Positions 40,380 through 49,598 of a stretch of DNA of 64,000 nucleotides are shown here, in pieces (position 1 is the first letter of the stretch; the number at the start of each line of letters is the position of its first letter). The notes under the pieces are model-generated. The model ran no database searches. It was not told the origin of the DNA and worked only from the letters and a program-made list of their open reading frames with translations. The stretch comes from an uncultured Rhodospirillaceae bacterium (lineage in GTDB: Bacteria; Pseudomonadota; Alphaproteobacteria; Reyranellales; Reyranellaceae): the NCBI GenBank assembly GCA_945952105.1, contig CAMFGZ010000005.1:62001-126000 (forward strand), in the 5' to 3' direction. A program made the translations under genes and the position numbers.

Positions 40380-41782
40380 GCCGCCTCGATCGTGGCGCCG
40401 AGAGAGCCCATCAAGCGGGCGAAGCCGGGGAAGCTGGTGTCGATGGGCGAACCATCGTCGACCGCCACGCCCTCGCGCGAGGCCAGGCCCAGCACGAGGA
40501 ACGACATGGCGATGCGATGGTCGAGATGGGTGACGACCGTGCCGCCGCCGACCGGCGCCTCGCCGGTACCGTGCACGAACAACGTATCGGCGCCCATTTC
40601 ATGGCGCACGCCGTTGACGGCCAGCCCGGCCGAGACGCTGGCCAGCCGGTCGCTTTCCTTGGCGCGCAGCTCGGCCAGGCCCAGCATCCGCGTCGTGCCG
40701 CGGGCGCAGGCCGCCGCCACGGCCAGGATCGGATATTCGTCGATCATCGAGGGCGCGCGTTCCGGCGGCACCTCGACACCCTTGAGCTCGCTGCCCTTGA
40801 CCCGCAGGTCGGCCACCGGCTCGCCGCCGACCTCGCGCTGGTTCTCCAGGGTGATGTCGGCGCCCATCTCGCGCAGCGTGTCGTAGAGGCCGGCGCGCAA
40901 CGGGTTCAGGCCGACATTCTCGACCGTCACGTCGCTGCCCGGCCGGATCGCCGCCGCCACCACGGCGAAGGCCGCCGACGAGGGATCGCCCGGCACCACG
41001 ATGTCGCGCGCCTTGAGTTCGGGCCAGCCGACCACGGTGATTCGCTTGCCGCCGCCGTCCGCCGCGACCACCCGCACCTCGGCGCCGAAATGGCGCAGCA
41101 TGCGCTCGGTATGGTCGCGCGTGGCCTCGGGCTCGATCACGGTCGTCTCGCCGGTCGTGTTCAGGCCCGCCAGCAGGATGGCGCTCTTCACCTGGGCCGA
41201 GGCCACGGGGAGGCGGTATTCGATCGGCACCATTTCGTCGGTGCCGACGATGGCCAGCGGCATGCGGCCGCCCTCGCGCGCCTCGAAGCGGGCGCCCATC
41301 TGCGACAGGGGAACGATGACCCGCTGCATCGGCCGGCGGCGCAGCGAGGCGTCGCCGGTCATGAAGCTGGTGAAGCGATGGCTGGCCAGGATGCCCGACA
41401 GCAGGCGGGCCGAGGTACCGGAATTGCCGAGGTCGAGCACATTGTCGGGCTCGCGCGCGCCACCGACGCCGAATCCGCGCACGCGCCATGCACCGCCGCC
41501 TTCATGCTCGACCTGCGCGCCCAGCGCGCGCAGCGCGGCGGCGGTGGCGAGCACGTCCTCGCCCTCCAGCAGGCCGGTGATCTTCGTTTCGCCCAGCGCA
41601 AGCGCGCCGAACATCAGGGAGCGATGGGAGACCGACTTGTCGCCGGGCGCCCGGACGCGTCCCTGCAACCGGTCCACGGGACGGGCGATCAGCTTGGCCG
41701 GAGCGGCATGGGCGGACAGGGCGGACTCCACGGCAGAAGGTCGGACGGAAGGCCGCACGGCGGCGCGGCGCCCTCCTAGCAT
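40376..41782 (-). CDS. aroA: 3-Phosphoshikimate 1-carboxyvinyltransferase (EPSP synthase)
   Basis: Catalyses the sixth shikimate step, joining PEP to shikimate-3-phosphate. About 468 residues from ATG 41782. It has [11 protein letters not shown] near residue 45, the first signature [13 protein letters not shown] near 120 and the second signature [11 protein letters not shown] near 380. The start is uncertain: a GTG at 41758 with AGGAGG upstream is an alternative that removes eight residues. The frame remains open to 42259, but that part overlaps the divergent TIGR02300 gene and is not coding. Confidence 0.96.
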   Translation of the reverse strand: MLGGRRAAVRPSVRPSAVESALSAHAAPAKLIARPVDRLQGRVRAPGDKSVSHRSLMFGALALGETKITGLLEGEDVLATAAALRALGAQVEHEGGGAWRVRGFGVGGAREPDNVLDLGNSGTSARLLSGILASHRFTSFMTGDASLRRRPMQRVIVPLSQMGARFEAREGGRMPLAIVGTDEMVPIEYRLPVASAQVKSAILLAGLNTTGETTVIEPEATRDHTERMLRHFGAEVRVVAADGGGKRITVVGWPELKARDIVVPGDPSSAAFAVVAAAIRPGSDVTVENVGLNPLRAGLYDTLREMGADITLENQREVGGEPVADLRVKGSELKGVEVPPERAPSMIDEYPILAVAAACARGTTRMLGLAELRAKESDRLASVSAGLAVNGVRHEMGADTLFVHGTGEAPVGGGTVVTHLDHRIAMSFLVLGLASREGVAVDDGSPIDTSFPGFARLMGSLGATIEAA

Positions 41783-41878
41783 GCCGGAATTTGGTTTTGA
41801 CAGGGTGAAAGACGCGTGACATACGCGCTCCCTCGCGGCCCGTTCGGCCGTTTCCAGCTTATTTGCAGGAGATTCAGC

Positions 41879-42241
41879 GTGGTCAAAGCGAGCTGGGGCA
41901 CCAAACGCACCTGCCAGAGCTGTGCGGCGCGCTTCTACGACCTGAACAAGAGCCCGATCAAATGCCCGAAGTGCGGGCGTGAGCACGATCGCGAGGACTT
42001 TGTGAAGGTCCGTCGGGGTCGCGGCGCCGCCGCGGCGACGGCGGCTGCGGCAGCCGCCGCGGCAGCGGCAGCGGCCAAGGCTGCGGCCGCCAAGAAGAAG
42101 GGCGACGATCTGGACGGCGACGACTTGCCCGATGCGGACGGCGACGACGCGCTGTCGGCGGACGATCTGGACGATGACGAGGACGATCTCGAGGTCGAGG
42201 TTGAAGTCGAGGTCGACGACAAGGGAGAGGGCGACCGCTAG
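41879..42241 (+). CDS. TIGR02300-type FYDLN acid domain protein
   Basis: A 120-residue alphaproteobacterial protein. The N-terminus has a small zinc-ribbon-like [15 protein letters not shown] and CPKCG (four Cys), the hallmark of the FYDLN family. The middle is a long poly-Ala tract broken by a few Lys, and the tail is strongly acidic (Asp/Glu). The start is GTG 41879 with CAGGAG seven bases upstream, which gives [10 protein letters not shown]. Function unknown. It is divergent from aroA, the normal context. Confidence 0.9.
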   Translation: MVKASWGTKRTCQSCAARFYDLNKSPIKCPKCGREHDREDFVKVRRGRGAAAATAAAAAAAAAAAAKAAAAKKKGDDLDGDDLPDADGDDALSADDLDDDEDDLEVEVEVEVDDKGEGDR

Positions 42242-42297
42242 AGGCAGTTGCAAGCGCACGAGGCATTAACTATACCTCCCGCCTTCCCAAGGATTTC

Positions 42298-42373
<76 letters not shown>

Positions 42374-42380
42374 AATAGAA

Positions 42381-42417
42381 AAGGGCTCAGTCGGAAGCGA
42401 CTGGGCCCTTTGTCTTT
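42381..42417 (+). terminator. Intrinsic terminator after tRNA-Ala
   Basis: A 13-bp stem AAGGGCTCAGTCG/CGACTGGGCCCTT (one G-U) with a GAAG loop, followed by TGTCTTTG. It starts eight bases after the tRNA end. Confidence 0.9.
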
Positions 42418-42456
42418 GCGGGCACCTCTCGCAGCGGCTGACTTTCTGTTAACGTT

Positions 42457-42705
42457 ATGTCCCCGCGGCCGACGGACCTTGCCAGCAGGATGCCGACCTC
42501 CCGCAAGCCCAGGAAGAAGAAGATGGGGCGTCCGCCCAAGCCCGGCGGCGCCGGCGTGCTCGTCGCCGCCAGGCTTTCCCCGCCGCTCGCCGCGGCGGTG
42601 GACCTCTATGCCGACCATGCCGAGATCGCGCGCAGCGACGCCGTCCGCCGTCTGATCGAAGCCGGGCTCAGGGCGACGCTGCGTCGCCGCAGCGGATCGT
42701 CTTAG
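42457..42705 (+). CDS. Small ribbon-helix-helix-like protein
   Basis: An 82-residue basic protein. The region VAARLSPPLAAAVDLYADHAEIARSDAVRRLIEAGL (split: strand, helix, helix) fits a CopG/Arc-type ribbon-helix-helix fold. Before it lies a Lys/Arg-rich arm with KMGRPPK, an AT-hook-like motif that would touch the DNA minor groove. ATG 42457 is the first start; ATG at 42490 or 42523 is possible. No toxin partner is next to it, so a stand-alone DNA-binding role is more likely. Confidence 0.72.
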   Translation: MSPRPTDLASRMPTSRKPRKKKMGRPPKPGGAGVLVAARLSPPLAAAVDLYADHAEIARSDAVRRLIEAGLRATLRRRSGSS

Positions 42706-44468
42706 GCAGGCTCGTCGGGAGCGGCGGTTTCGCGCCGGGTGCGCGAGGAGAGTGCCCGGCCGAAGCGCCTTGCGAGGCCGGCGAACCAGTCGCGCGACCT
42801 CACCTGACGCGACGGGCCGGCGCCGATCTCGCGCCGGCGCAGTTCGGTCCGCAAACGCAGCGCCGTCTTGTCGCCCGGGAAAACGACGAGGATGCGGTCG
42901 ACCCATTCGGCGGCCTCGGACCAACGCCCCTGCGCGGCGAGAAAATCGGCGAAGGCTGTCTGGTAGGCGACCTGCTCGGCCAGCTGGTTGCATTCCCGAT
43001 AGAAGGTCTCGGCCTCGTCGACCCTGCCGAGTTTCTCCAGAAAGCGCGCCTTCCAGTAGATCACCAGCGGCCTCGACACGAGGTCGTAGGTCGCCCGGTC
43101 GAGCAGCGCCAGCCCCTCCTCGAACCGGTCGAGATGATAGTAGGCAATGATCCGCTGGAGCGACCCGTTCAGCCGCAACGGCCGGTCGCGACGAACGGCG
43201 AAGGCCTCGGACGCCTTCTCCGCCTGCAGGGCCGCCTCCTGATGGCGTCCATTCTCGTTGTAGTAGCGAGCCAGCAGGTTGCGGGCGGCCACGTTCTCCT
43301 TCGCGTCGACGACCTGCAGCAGGAGCGATTCGGCGACCGCGCCGTTGCCCGCGCGAATCTGCGCCTGGGCCAGCGCAATGGCCAGCGCGGGATCGCCGGC
43401 ATTCTCCGCCCACGCTTTCTGCAGCCGCTTGAGCCCGGCCCGGAACAACCCGGCCTTGATGTCCGCGCGGGCCCGCTCGATCACATCCGCGACCGCTTCG
43501 CCGCCCGCCGCGCCCGCGTAGCGCCGAATCATGCGATCGACGTTGAAGCGCACGAGCGCGCCGTCGACGTGGACCTGATCGTTGACGTAGGCGATCGAGC
43601 GGTCGGTCAGGATCACGCTCTCGTAGGACGGGAAGTATTCGATGTGCTCGTGGCGCGCGACCAGCGGTTCGACCGCCGCGCGCAGCACCGACTTGCTGTA
43701 GGTGTTCGCCACCGCCACGTCCGACGCCGTGAACGTCGCCTGGAGCGGCACCGGCGACACGGTCAGGATCACGCGATGGCCCTTCGGGCAAACCCGGCCG
43801 AGCAGGGCGATCAGCTCCTCAAGGGAGGCCACCACCTCGTTGTAGTCGAGGATGTGCAGTTCGAACCGCGAGGGATCGGAGCGGATCGCGCTCTTGGGCG
43901 GCGGACAATTGACGTAGAGGCAGGAGAGGGTGTCGTACCAGGCCTCGATCAGCCCCAGCGTGATGAGCACGACATGGCTGCCGGCGAGGCTGCGGTAGAT
44001 GGTGCTGATGGCGTCGCGCCGGCGAGCGATCGCCTCGGCCGCCAGCGGTCGGAAGCCGGAAGGAAGCTGCAGATCGACGTAGCGATCGCGCCCCATTTGA
44101 AAGGCATGCTTTTCGAGATCGAAGGCATCCTGCCCGAACGCCCAACGGATCTGCGGCGCGATCGCCGCCGGAACGTAGTTGTTCAGGACCGCGCCGCGGT
44201 CGCCTCCCCAGTTGATCGAGGGATCGTCGCCCAGCGCCCCGTGCAGGGCGAGGGTCGGCACGTCGAAGCCGCGATCCGCGAGCGCGCGCTCGACGTTGCG
44301 GGCAAAGCAGGAGCCGATGGTGAAAATTCGCTGTCCCGGTTCGAGCGAGAAGCGCGGCGTGAAAGAGGGATCGGCGAAATGAGCGAACCGGTTGGCCGGG
44401 TCCTCGCGTGTCGGCCAGCCGCTGTCCGGATTGACCTTCAACGCATCGAAGGCATCGGCGGCGCTCAT
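42702..44468 (-). CDS. GSCFA-domain protein with TPR-like C-terminus
   Basis: 588 residues from ATG 44468 (a TTG at 44498 would add ten). The N-terminal half is a GSCFA domain, an SGNH-hydrolase relative; the naming motif GSCFA is at residues 52-56 and a late block YVNDQVHVDG supplies a candidate catalytic His. The C-terminal half has TPR-like helical repeats (about 340-550). GSCFA proteins are poorly known; a link to surface polysaccharide modification is inferred from the fold. The next gene on this strand is another SGNH-like protein. Confidence 0.85.
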   Translation of the reverse strand: MSAADAFDALKVNPDSGWPTREDPANRFAHFADPSFTPRFSLEPGQRIFTIGSCFARNVERALADRGFDVPTLALHGALGDDPSINWGGDRGAVLNNYVPAAIAPQIRWAFGQDAFDLEKHAFQMGRDRYVDLQLPSGFRPLAAEAIARRRDAISTIYRSLAGSHVVLITLGLIEAWYDTLSCLYVNCPPPKSAIRSDPSRFELHILDYNEVVASLEELIALLGRVCPKGHRVILTVSPVPLQATFTASDVAVANTYSKSVLRAAVEPLVARHEHIEYFPSYESVILTDRSIAYVNDQVHVDGALVRFNVDRMIRRYAGAAGGEAVADVIERARADIKAGLFRAGLKRLQKAWAENAGDPALAIALAQAQIRAGNGAVAESLLLQVVDAKENVAARNLLARYYNENGRHQEAALQAEKASEAFAVRRDRPLRLNGSLQRIIAYYHLDRFEEGLALLDRATYDLVSRPLVIYWKARFLEKLGRVDEAETFYRECNQLAEQVAYQTAFADFLAAQGRWSEAAEWVDRILVVFPGDKTALRLRTELRRREIGAGPSRQVRSRDWFAGLARRFGRALSSRTRRETAAPDEPA

Positions 44469-44546
44469 GCGTCGAACGGGCACCAGGGACTCTCGCAATG
44501 TATCCGCAGACTGCAGATACAGAGGTTCCGGCGCAGCGTCCAGCCG

Positions 44547-45692
44547 CTAGCGCCCGCCCGCCGCCGAGATCAGCTTCAGTCGCTCCAGTTCCTGCAGCAG
44601 CAGCCCGGCCACGATGCGATTGCCCTCGGCAGAATGATGGTCGGAGCGATAGAGCGCGTCGACGCCCCTGGCGTCGATGACGGACTGCATCGGCCTGGCG
44701 AGATCGAAGGGGATGAGGCCGGCAGCGCCCGCGCAGCCCATCACCTTGTCGACCGACCGCTGGTCCTCGGCGCGGCGCCCCGCGCTCTGCGTCCAGTACT
44801 CGCGGCTGTATTGCGCCATGACCACGACCGGCACGCCAAGCGCGGCGAGCCGCGGCATCAGCAGGCAGACGATCGCCTCTCCGCTGCCGGCCGGCGCGCC
44901 GCGGACTTCGTCAAAGTACCAGCCCCGCTGCAGGCCCAGCCGCTGCACGATGAGATCGGCCAGCGCAAAGCGGCCCAGCCACCGCGCCGGCTCCGGCAAG
45001 GGCACCGGCGCATTCGGCTGGCCCGGGACCGGCACGTTGTGCTCCTGCAGCTTGCCGTCGGCGACGGTGAAGTAGGGCTTCTCGCGGCTCCACGCGACCT
45101 TCAGCTCGCTCCGCCGGATGTCGCCCGGGGTGAAGCTCATCACGACGAACAGCGGCTTCACCCTCGGCACCAGACGTTCGGTGCTGAGCGCGCCCTGGTC
45201 GAACGCGTAGCCGCTGACACCGGCGTTCACCACCTTGCGTCCCGTGAGGGTCTGCAGGTCGGCCGGCCAGGTCTCGTCGTCGTTCACCTCGTCGCCCTTG
45301 GCGAAGGACGAGCCGGTCACCAGCACAGGCGGTTCGGCGAGGGCCGATTTCGGGTTGGTGCGGCGGAAGCCGTCGGCATCGGCATTGTAGGTCCGCGAGA
45401 CGCAATTGGGCGGCGACGTCCAGCCGATCTGCGCGTCGAAGGCGTACTGGCACCGGACCTTGGCGACGTCCGGTCCCGTTCCCATCCGTTCGCGCGCCAG
45501 GTTCGGCCAGTGTGTCAGGCTGCCCGGACCGGGCAGGAGCACGCGACAGGCCAGCTCGAGCAGCACCAGCGACACCAGGACCGAGATCGTCACCAGCACG
45601 ATGGTCGCTAGCCTGCTGGTTGTGTTTTTATCCGAACGAAGCTTTCGCCCGTCTTTCGGGGCGGCCTTCACCGCCTCGCGATCGACGCTCAT
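44547..45692 (-). CDS. Membrane-anchored SGNH-like hydrolase
   Basis: A 381-residue protein with one N-terminal membrane helix (about residues 28-50) and a large outside domain. SGNH-type blocks can be seen: VTGSSFAKGD (nucleophile block), VVNAGVSGYAFDQG (Gly block) and DHHSAEGNRIVAG (Asp-x-x-His end block). These enzymes remove or transfer acyl groups on sugars or lipids. The exact family is not one I can name. It sits upstream of the GSCFA gene on the same strand with a 78-base gap. Confidence 0.78.
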   Translation of the reverse strand: MSVDREAVKAAPKDGRKLRSDKNTTSRLATIVLVTISVLVSLVLLELACRVLLPGPGSLTHWPNLARERMGTGPDVAKVRCQYAFDAQIGWTSPPNCVSRTYNADADGFRRTNPKSALAEPPVLVTGSSFAKGDEVNDDETWPADLQTLTGRKVVNAGVSGYAFDQGALSTERLVPRVKPLFVVMSFTPGDIRRSELKVAWSREKPYFTVADGKLQEHNVPVPGQPNAPVPLPEPARWLGRFALADLIVQRLGLQRGWYFDEVRGAPAGSGEAIVCLLMPRLAALGVPVVVMAQYSREYWTQSAGRRAEDQRSVDKVMGCAGAAGLIPFDLARPMQSVIDARGVDALYRSDHHSAEGNRIVAGLLLQELERLKLISAAGGR

Positions 45693-45856
45693 GCCTTACC
45701 TCTCATGGCGGGAGGGTTTACTCGAAGCTCAATCCGGGGGGGATGTGACGCTCGGTCGTAGCATCAGCCATCCTGAGGGGCGAAATTTGGGCTGCGCGGG
45801 CCTGCCGTCACCTCTGATAAGGTGGCTTTCCCTCTTGGTTCACAAGGAACGGACCC

Positions 45857-46786
45857 GTGACCGATGCCGACCGGGGCCGTGACCCGGCCTGGGCCTCCGC
45901 TCGACGGCTGATCGAGCAGAGCGACCATTTTTGCGGCCCCGACGGCCCGCGGCCTCGCAGCCGCAAGATCATCTTCACGCGCCTGCTCGACCTGTTTGCC
46001 TGGGTATTGAAGCGTACGCCCCTCTACCGCCGGGGCGTGCATAACGCCCTCGACCTGCGGCGCACCGAGTTCGAGATCGAGGTTCCCGGCCTGCCGTCGG
46101 CGTTCGACGGCTACCGCATCCTTCACGTGAGCGACACGCATCTCGACGTCCTGCCGGACCTGGTTCCGGCGGCCCGCCGCCTGCTCGATGGCGTCGAGGT
46201 CGACCTGCTCGCGCTCACCGGCGATGTCCATGGCGATCACCATGCGCCCGTGGCGGTGTCGGCCGGCCACCTGATGGAAGCGCTGAGCGGTGTGCAGGTC
46301 CGCGGCCAGCGCCTCGCCATCCTCGGCAACCACGATTCCGAGGCCATGGCCGACACGCTGGAGAGGCTGGGCTTCGACGTCCTGATCAACCGCTCCGTCG
46401 TCATCGAGCGGGGCGCCGAGCGGCTCGGCGTGACCGGCCTGGACGATGTGAACAGCTTCTACACCGACGCGGCGCGGCGGGCGCTGGGCGGTTCGAGCGA
46501 GGCCTGCCGCATCGCCCTGATCCACTCCGCGGAGATGGCCGACCACGCCGCCGACGCGGGCTACGCGCTCTATCTCGCGGGACACACCCATGGCGGCCAG
46601 ATATGCCTGCCGGGCGGGCGGCCCGTGTTCAGTACCCTGACCCGATGCCGCCATGGCGCGGTCGGCCTCTGGAAGCACGGGGCGATGACCGGCTACACGA
46701 ATTCGGGTCTCGGCGTCGCCTATCCGCCGGTGCGCTTCAATTGCCGCGGCGAGGTCGCGATCATCACTCTGCGCGGCGGTCGCTGA
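45857..46786 (+). CDS. Metallophosphoesterase (YkuE-like)
   Basis: A 309-residue calcineurin-like phosphoesterase. All metal-binding motifs are present: SDTHLD (near 92), TGDVHGD (near 121), GNHD (near 157) and the late GHTHGGQI (near 240). The N-terminal 70 residues lack the membrane anchor seen in many relatives but have a hydrophobic LLDLFAWVL stretch. The start is GTG 45857, preceded by AAGGAACGGA. Substrate unknown; related proteins act on phospholipid or nucleotide phosphates. Confidence 0.9.
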   Translation: MTDADRGRDPAWASARRLIEQSDHFCGPDGPRPRSRKIIFTRLLDLFAWVLKRTPLYRRGVHNALDLRRTEFEIEVPGLPSAFDGYRILHVSDTHLDVLPDLVPAARRLLDGVEVDLLALTGDVHGDHHAPVAVSAGHLMEALSGVQVRGQRLAILGNHDSEAMADTLERLGFDVLINRSVVIERGAERLGVTGLDDVNSFYTDAARRALGGSSEACRIALIHSAEMADHAADAGYALYLAGHTHGGQICLPGGRPVFSTLTRCRHGAVGLWKHGAMTGYTNSGLGVAYPPVRFNCRGEVAIITLRGGR

Positions 46787-46792
46787 CCGGCT

Positions 46793-47011
46793 TCAGCCGG
46801 ACAGCCGATCGGACGGCATCGCGTGCAGGCAGGCGAAGCCTGCCTCCGTCAGTTGCGGATAGTCGCGGTTTCCCGTCACCAGGCCCAGTCGAGCCAGGCT
46901 CCACAACTCGTCGCGGACTCCGAGGCCGGTCAGCGACAGGCCCAGCGCGAGGCGGCGAACAATGACTTGCTGCGACGGATTGAGTTCACGGAACTTCATG
47001 GCCGACTGCAT
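46793..47011 (-). CDS. Small conserved hypothetical protein
   Basis: A 72-residue reading frame (or 68 from ATG 46999). The composition is protein-like, with KFRELNPSQQVIVRRLALGLSLTGL (split) and a second helix DELWSLARLGLVTG, which suggests a small winged-helix-like domain. It faces the metallophosphoesterase gene with only 6 bases between stops. I do not recognise a family. Confidence 0.5.
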   Translation of the reverse strand: MQSAMKFRELNPSQQVIVRRLALGLSLTGLGVRDELWSLARLGLVTGNRDYPQLTEAGFACLHAMPSDRLSG

Positions 47012-47075
47012 GCTAGACGCAGTTGCTTACGAGGCCCTGACGGCGTCCGACGTCGAGACCGTCTCGCCGCCGATC

Positions 47076-47915
47076 CTAGCCGCCGACGCGCCCCAGTCGC
47101 GCCGCCGCGGTGGCCAGCGAACCGTCCGCGGCCTCGAGCTGATCCATGATCGAGAAATGGTTGAGGCCCGGGAGCGGCAACAATTCGGAGGGCAGGCGCG
47201 CGGCCTGGCGCGCCTCATGATAGGCGACGGACTGGCGCTGCAGTTCGGGCAATTCGCCCGTGCCATAGGCGAGCACCACGGGGGCGCTCTTTTTCGGCAG
47301 GTGCAGGATCGGACTGGTCGCCTCGGCCTCGGCCGCCGTCAGCCGCAGATTGTCGTTGAGGTAGTTCAGCCGGCAGGGCTCGACGTCGTAGATGCCGCTG
47401 ATCGCAAGGCCGGCATCGACTTCGTCCATCGCCAGCGTCGTTGCCGTGAGATGGCCGCCGGCCGACCAGCCCGATACGACCAGCCGCCCCTGCCCGACGC
47501 CGTGGCGCGGCCCTTCGCGCCGCAGCCAGCGTACCGCTTCGGCGATTTCCTCAACGATCGCCGTCAGGGTCGCCTCCGGTGCCAGCGTGTAGCCCAGGAA
47601 GGCGACATCCATGCCGTTGGCCAGCGGACCGGCCGCCATGCAGGCGAAGGTTTCCTTGGCATTGCGCTGCCAGTAGCCGCCATGGATGAAGGCGAACAGC
47701 GGGGCCTTGGCCGCGCCGCAGCGGAACAGGTCGAGCTTGTTGCGGGACCGCGGACCGTAGGCGAGATCGAGACCGTCGGGATGCGCCGCCCGGAAGCGGT
47801 CGCTGCGGGCGATCCAGCCGTCGCGGCGTGCTCCGGAATCGGCGACGGCATCGGTGTTGTTGTAGCCCTTGTCGAGCTCGGCCCGCGTCATGCCACGCCA
47901 CAAGATCTCGCTCAT
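47076..47915 (-). CDS. Alpha/beta hydrolase (kynurenine formamidase-like)
   Basis: A 279-residue hydrolase. The oxyanion motif FIHGGYWQ is near residue 75, the nucleophile elbow SGWSAGGH is near residue 148, and a late GLNHFSIMDQL supplies the catalytic His. HGGYW plus GWSAGG is typical of arylformamidase-like esterases. ATG 47915 follows AGAGG; an upstream in-frame start at 47951 overlaps the next gene's leader. It is divergent from guanine deaminase. A substrate such as N-formylkynurenine is possible but not shown. Confidence 0.88.
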   Translation of the reverse strand: MSEILWRGMTRAELDKGYNNTDAVADSGARRDGWIARSDRFRAAHPDGLDLAYGPRSRNKLDLFRCGAAKAPLFAFIHGGYWQRNAKETFACMAAGPLANGMDVAFLGYTLAPEATLTAIVEEIAEAVRWLRREGPRHGVGQGRLVVSGWSAGGHLTATTLAMDEVDAGLAISGIYDVEPCRLNYLNDNLRLTAAEAEATSPILHLPKKSAPVVLAYGTGELPELQRQSVAYHEARQAARLPSELLPLPGLNHFSIMDQLEAADGSLATAAARLGRVGG

Positions 47916-47992
47916 CCCAGCCTCTTTCGTTTCACGCTTCCCTCTTAGCACGGCCCTTCCCCGCTTTGCCGTTCGGTGCGAACGTCGAAGCG

Positions 47993-49312
47993 ATGACCTC
48001 TCCCTTGCGACCGACGGCCATTCGCGGCCCCGCCCTCACCTTCAGCGGTGATCCGTTCCGCGACGGGCTCGACCGCACGATGATCCACGAGCCCGATGCG
48101 ATCGTGGCCATGCGGGACGGGCACATCACGCATTTCGGACCCGCGGACCGCATCGCGCCGCTGCTGCCGGCGGGCACGGAGGTGCGGAATTTCGGAAAGG
48201 ATGCGCTGATCTCGGCGGGTTTCGTCGACACCCACGTCCATTTTCCCCAGCTACCGATGATCGGGAGCTACGGCACGCAGCTTCTCGACTGGCTCGAGCG
48301 CTACACATTCCCCACCGAGATGAAATTCACCGACCGCGCCTACACGCGGCGGGTGGCGCGCGCCTTCCTGCGGGAGAACCTGCGCAACGGCATCACCACG
48401 AGCTGCGTCTACTGCACCGTGCACGCCCATTCGGCGGAGATCCTGTTCGAGGAAGCGGAGGCGCTCGGCCTGCGCCTCGCCGCCGGCAAGGTCCTGATGG
48501 ACTGCAACGCGCCGGACGGGCTGCGCGACACCGCCCAATCCGGCTACGACGATTCGCGGACGCTCATCGACAGATGGCACGGCCGCGGGCGCCTGCTCTA
48601 CGCGATCACCCCGCGCTTCGCCGGCACGAGTTCGCGCGAGCAACTCGCGGCGGCCGGGGCGTTGTGGCGGGAACATCCCGATTGCCTGATGCAGACGCAC
48701 ATCGCGGAGACGGAAGCCGAGGTCGCCTGGATCGGAGAGCTCTTCCCGGAGCGCGGTTCCTATCTCGACGTCTACGATCATTACGGTCTCTGCCGGAAGC
48801 GCGCGGTGTTCGGTCACGGCATCTGGCTCGGCGACGACGAGATGCAGCGTCTGCACGCCGCCGACGCGGCCATCTCACATTGCCCCACCTCGAACTTCTT
48901 CCTGGGCAGCGGCATGTTCGACATCGCACGCGCCACGCGCGGCGACCGGCCGGTGCGGGTGGGCCTCGGCACCGACCTCGGCGCGGGCACCTCCTTCTCG
49001 ATCCTCCAGACGCTGAACGAGGCCTACAAGGCCGCGCAACTCAACCGCCACCCGCTGTCGGCAGGGCACGCTTACTACCTCGCGACGCGCGGCTCGGCGG
49101 CGGCGATGCACCTGGAGGACAGGATCGGCAGCATCGCGCCCGGCATGGAGGCCGACCTCGTGGTGCTCGACATGCGCTCCACGCCCCTGATCGCCTTCCG
49201 CATGGACGAGACCCGCGACTTTGCCGAACAGCTCTTCGTGCAGATGATCCTGGGCGACGACCGGGCGGTGCAGGCGACCTACGTCGCCGGCCGACCGGCC
49301 TACACCCGATGA
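47993..49312 (+). CDS. guaD: Guanine deaminase
   Basis: Hydrolyses guanine to xanthine and ammonia. 439 residues, amidohydrolase fold. The zinc motif is DTHVHFPQ near residue 79, followed by HIAETEAEV near 237, FGHGIWLGD near 273, and the Asp region GLGTDLGAGTSFS near 323, all typical of GuaD. ATG 47993 fits the family; the upstream open frame lies inside the divergent hydrolase gene. It adds to the purine and pyrimidine catabolic genes of the window. Confidence 0.94.
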   Translation: MTSPLRPTAIRGPALTFSGDPFRDGLDRTMIHEPDAIVAMRDGHITHFGPADRIAPLLPAGTEVRNFGKDALISAGFVDTHVHFPQLPMIGSYGTQLLDWLERYTFPTEMKFTDRAYTRRVARAFLRENLRNGITTSCVYCTVHAHSAEILFEEAEALGLRLAAGKVLMDCNAPDGLRDTAQSGYDDSRTLIDRWHGRGRLLYAITPRFAGTSSREQLAAAGALWREHPDCLMQTHIAETEAEVAWIGELFPERGSYLDVYDHYGLCRKRAVFGHGIWLGDDEMQRLHAADAAISHCPTSNFFLGSGMFDIARATRGDRPVRVGLGTDLGAGTSFSILQTLNEAYKAAQLNRHPLSAGHAYYLATRGSAAAMHLEDRIGSIAPGMEADLVVLDMRSTPLIAFRMDETRDFAEQLFVQMILGDDRAVQATYVAGRPAYTR

Positions 49313-49364
49313 CGACAGAATGCTTTCCCTAGCGTTAATTTTCGGTGTCGGACCATAAATATTG

Positions 49365-49555
49365 TGGCCGCGGGCCCGGTTTCGGCTTAGGCTTCCTTCG
49401 GTAGCAGAGGGAGGGTTTTTATCCGTTCGAGGACATGTCCCCCGACGGAAACTGGTTCACCGGTGGAGCTTCCACCGCGTGCCCTATCGGCCTCACCCCT
49501 CCGCCAGACCATCGATCGCCAACGCCTCCGCTCGCCGGGGGCGTTTTTGTTTTGG
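49365..49555 (+). ncRNA. Candidate structured RNA or leader with terminator
   Basis: The 286-base gap before the PhoH gene holds several strong hairpins: CGGTGGA/TCCACCG (49461-49477), a GGACATGTCC palindrome inside a CG-rich stem, a possible closing pair GGGAGGG with CCCCTCC (near 49408 and 49495), and a terminator-like AACGCC/GGCGTT stem (49521-49545) followed by TTTTTGTTTT. No coding signal is seen. It could be a small RNA or an attenuator leader. I cannot assign a known class. Confidence 0.35.
49521..49554 (+). terminator. Terminator-like hairpin upstream of phoH-type gene
   Basis: A stem AACGCC/GGCGTT with a GC-rich 13-base loop and a T-run (49544-49553). It lies 45 bases before the ATG of the next gene, which suggests either an end point for a small RNA or attenuation. 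Confidence 0.55.
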
Positions 49556-49598
49556 GCGTTCGATCCCACTCCTCTGACAATGACACCGGAGTACGAAT

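Noticed and set aside
41783..42259. Extended aroA frame upstream of 41782
   Set aside because: It covers the divergent TIGR02300 gene, whose acidic and poly-Ala codons create the open antisense frame.
42457..42705. Ribbon-helix-helix gene as antitoxin of a toxin-antitoxin pair
   Set aside because: No toxin-like small gene lies next to it; the downstream neighbour is the convergent GSCFA gene.
47828..47992. Longer guanine deaminase N-terminus
   Set aside because: Arg/Cys-rich residues unlike the family and complete overlap with the divergent hydrolase gene; ATG 47993 is normal.
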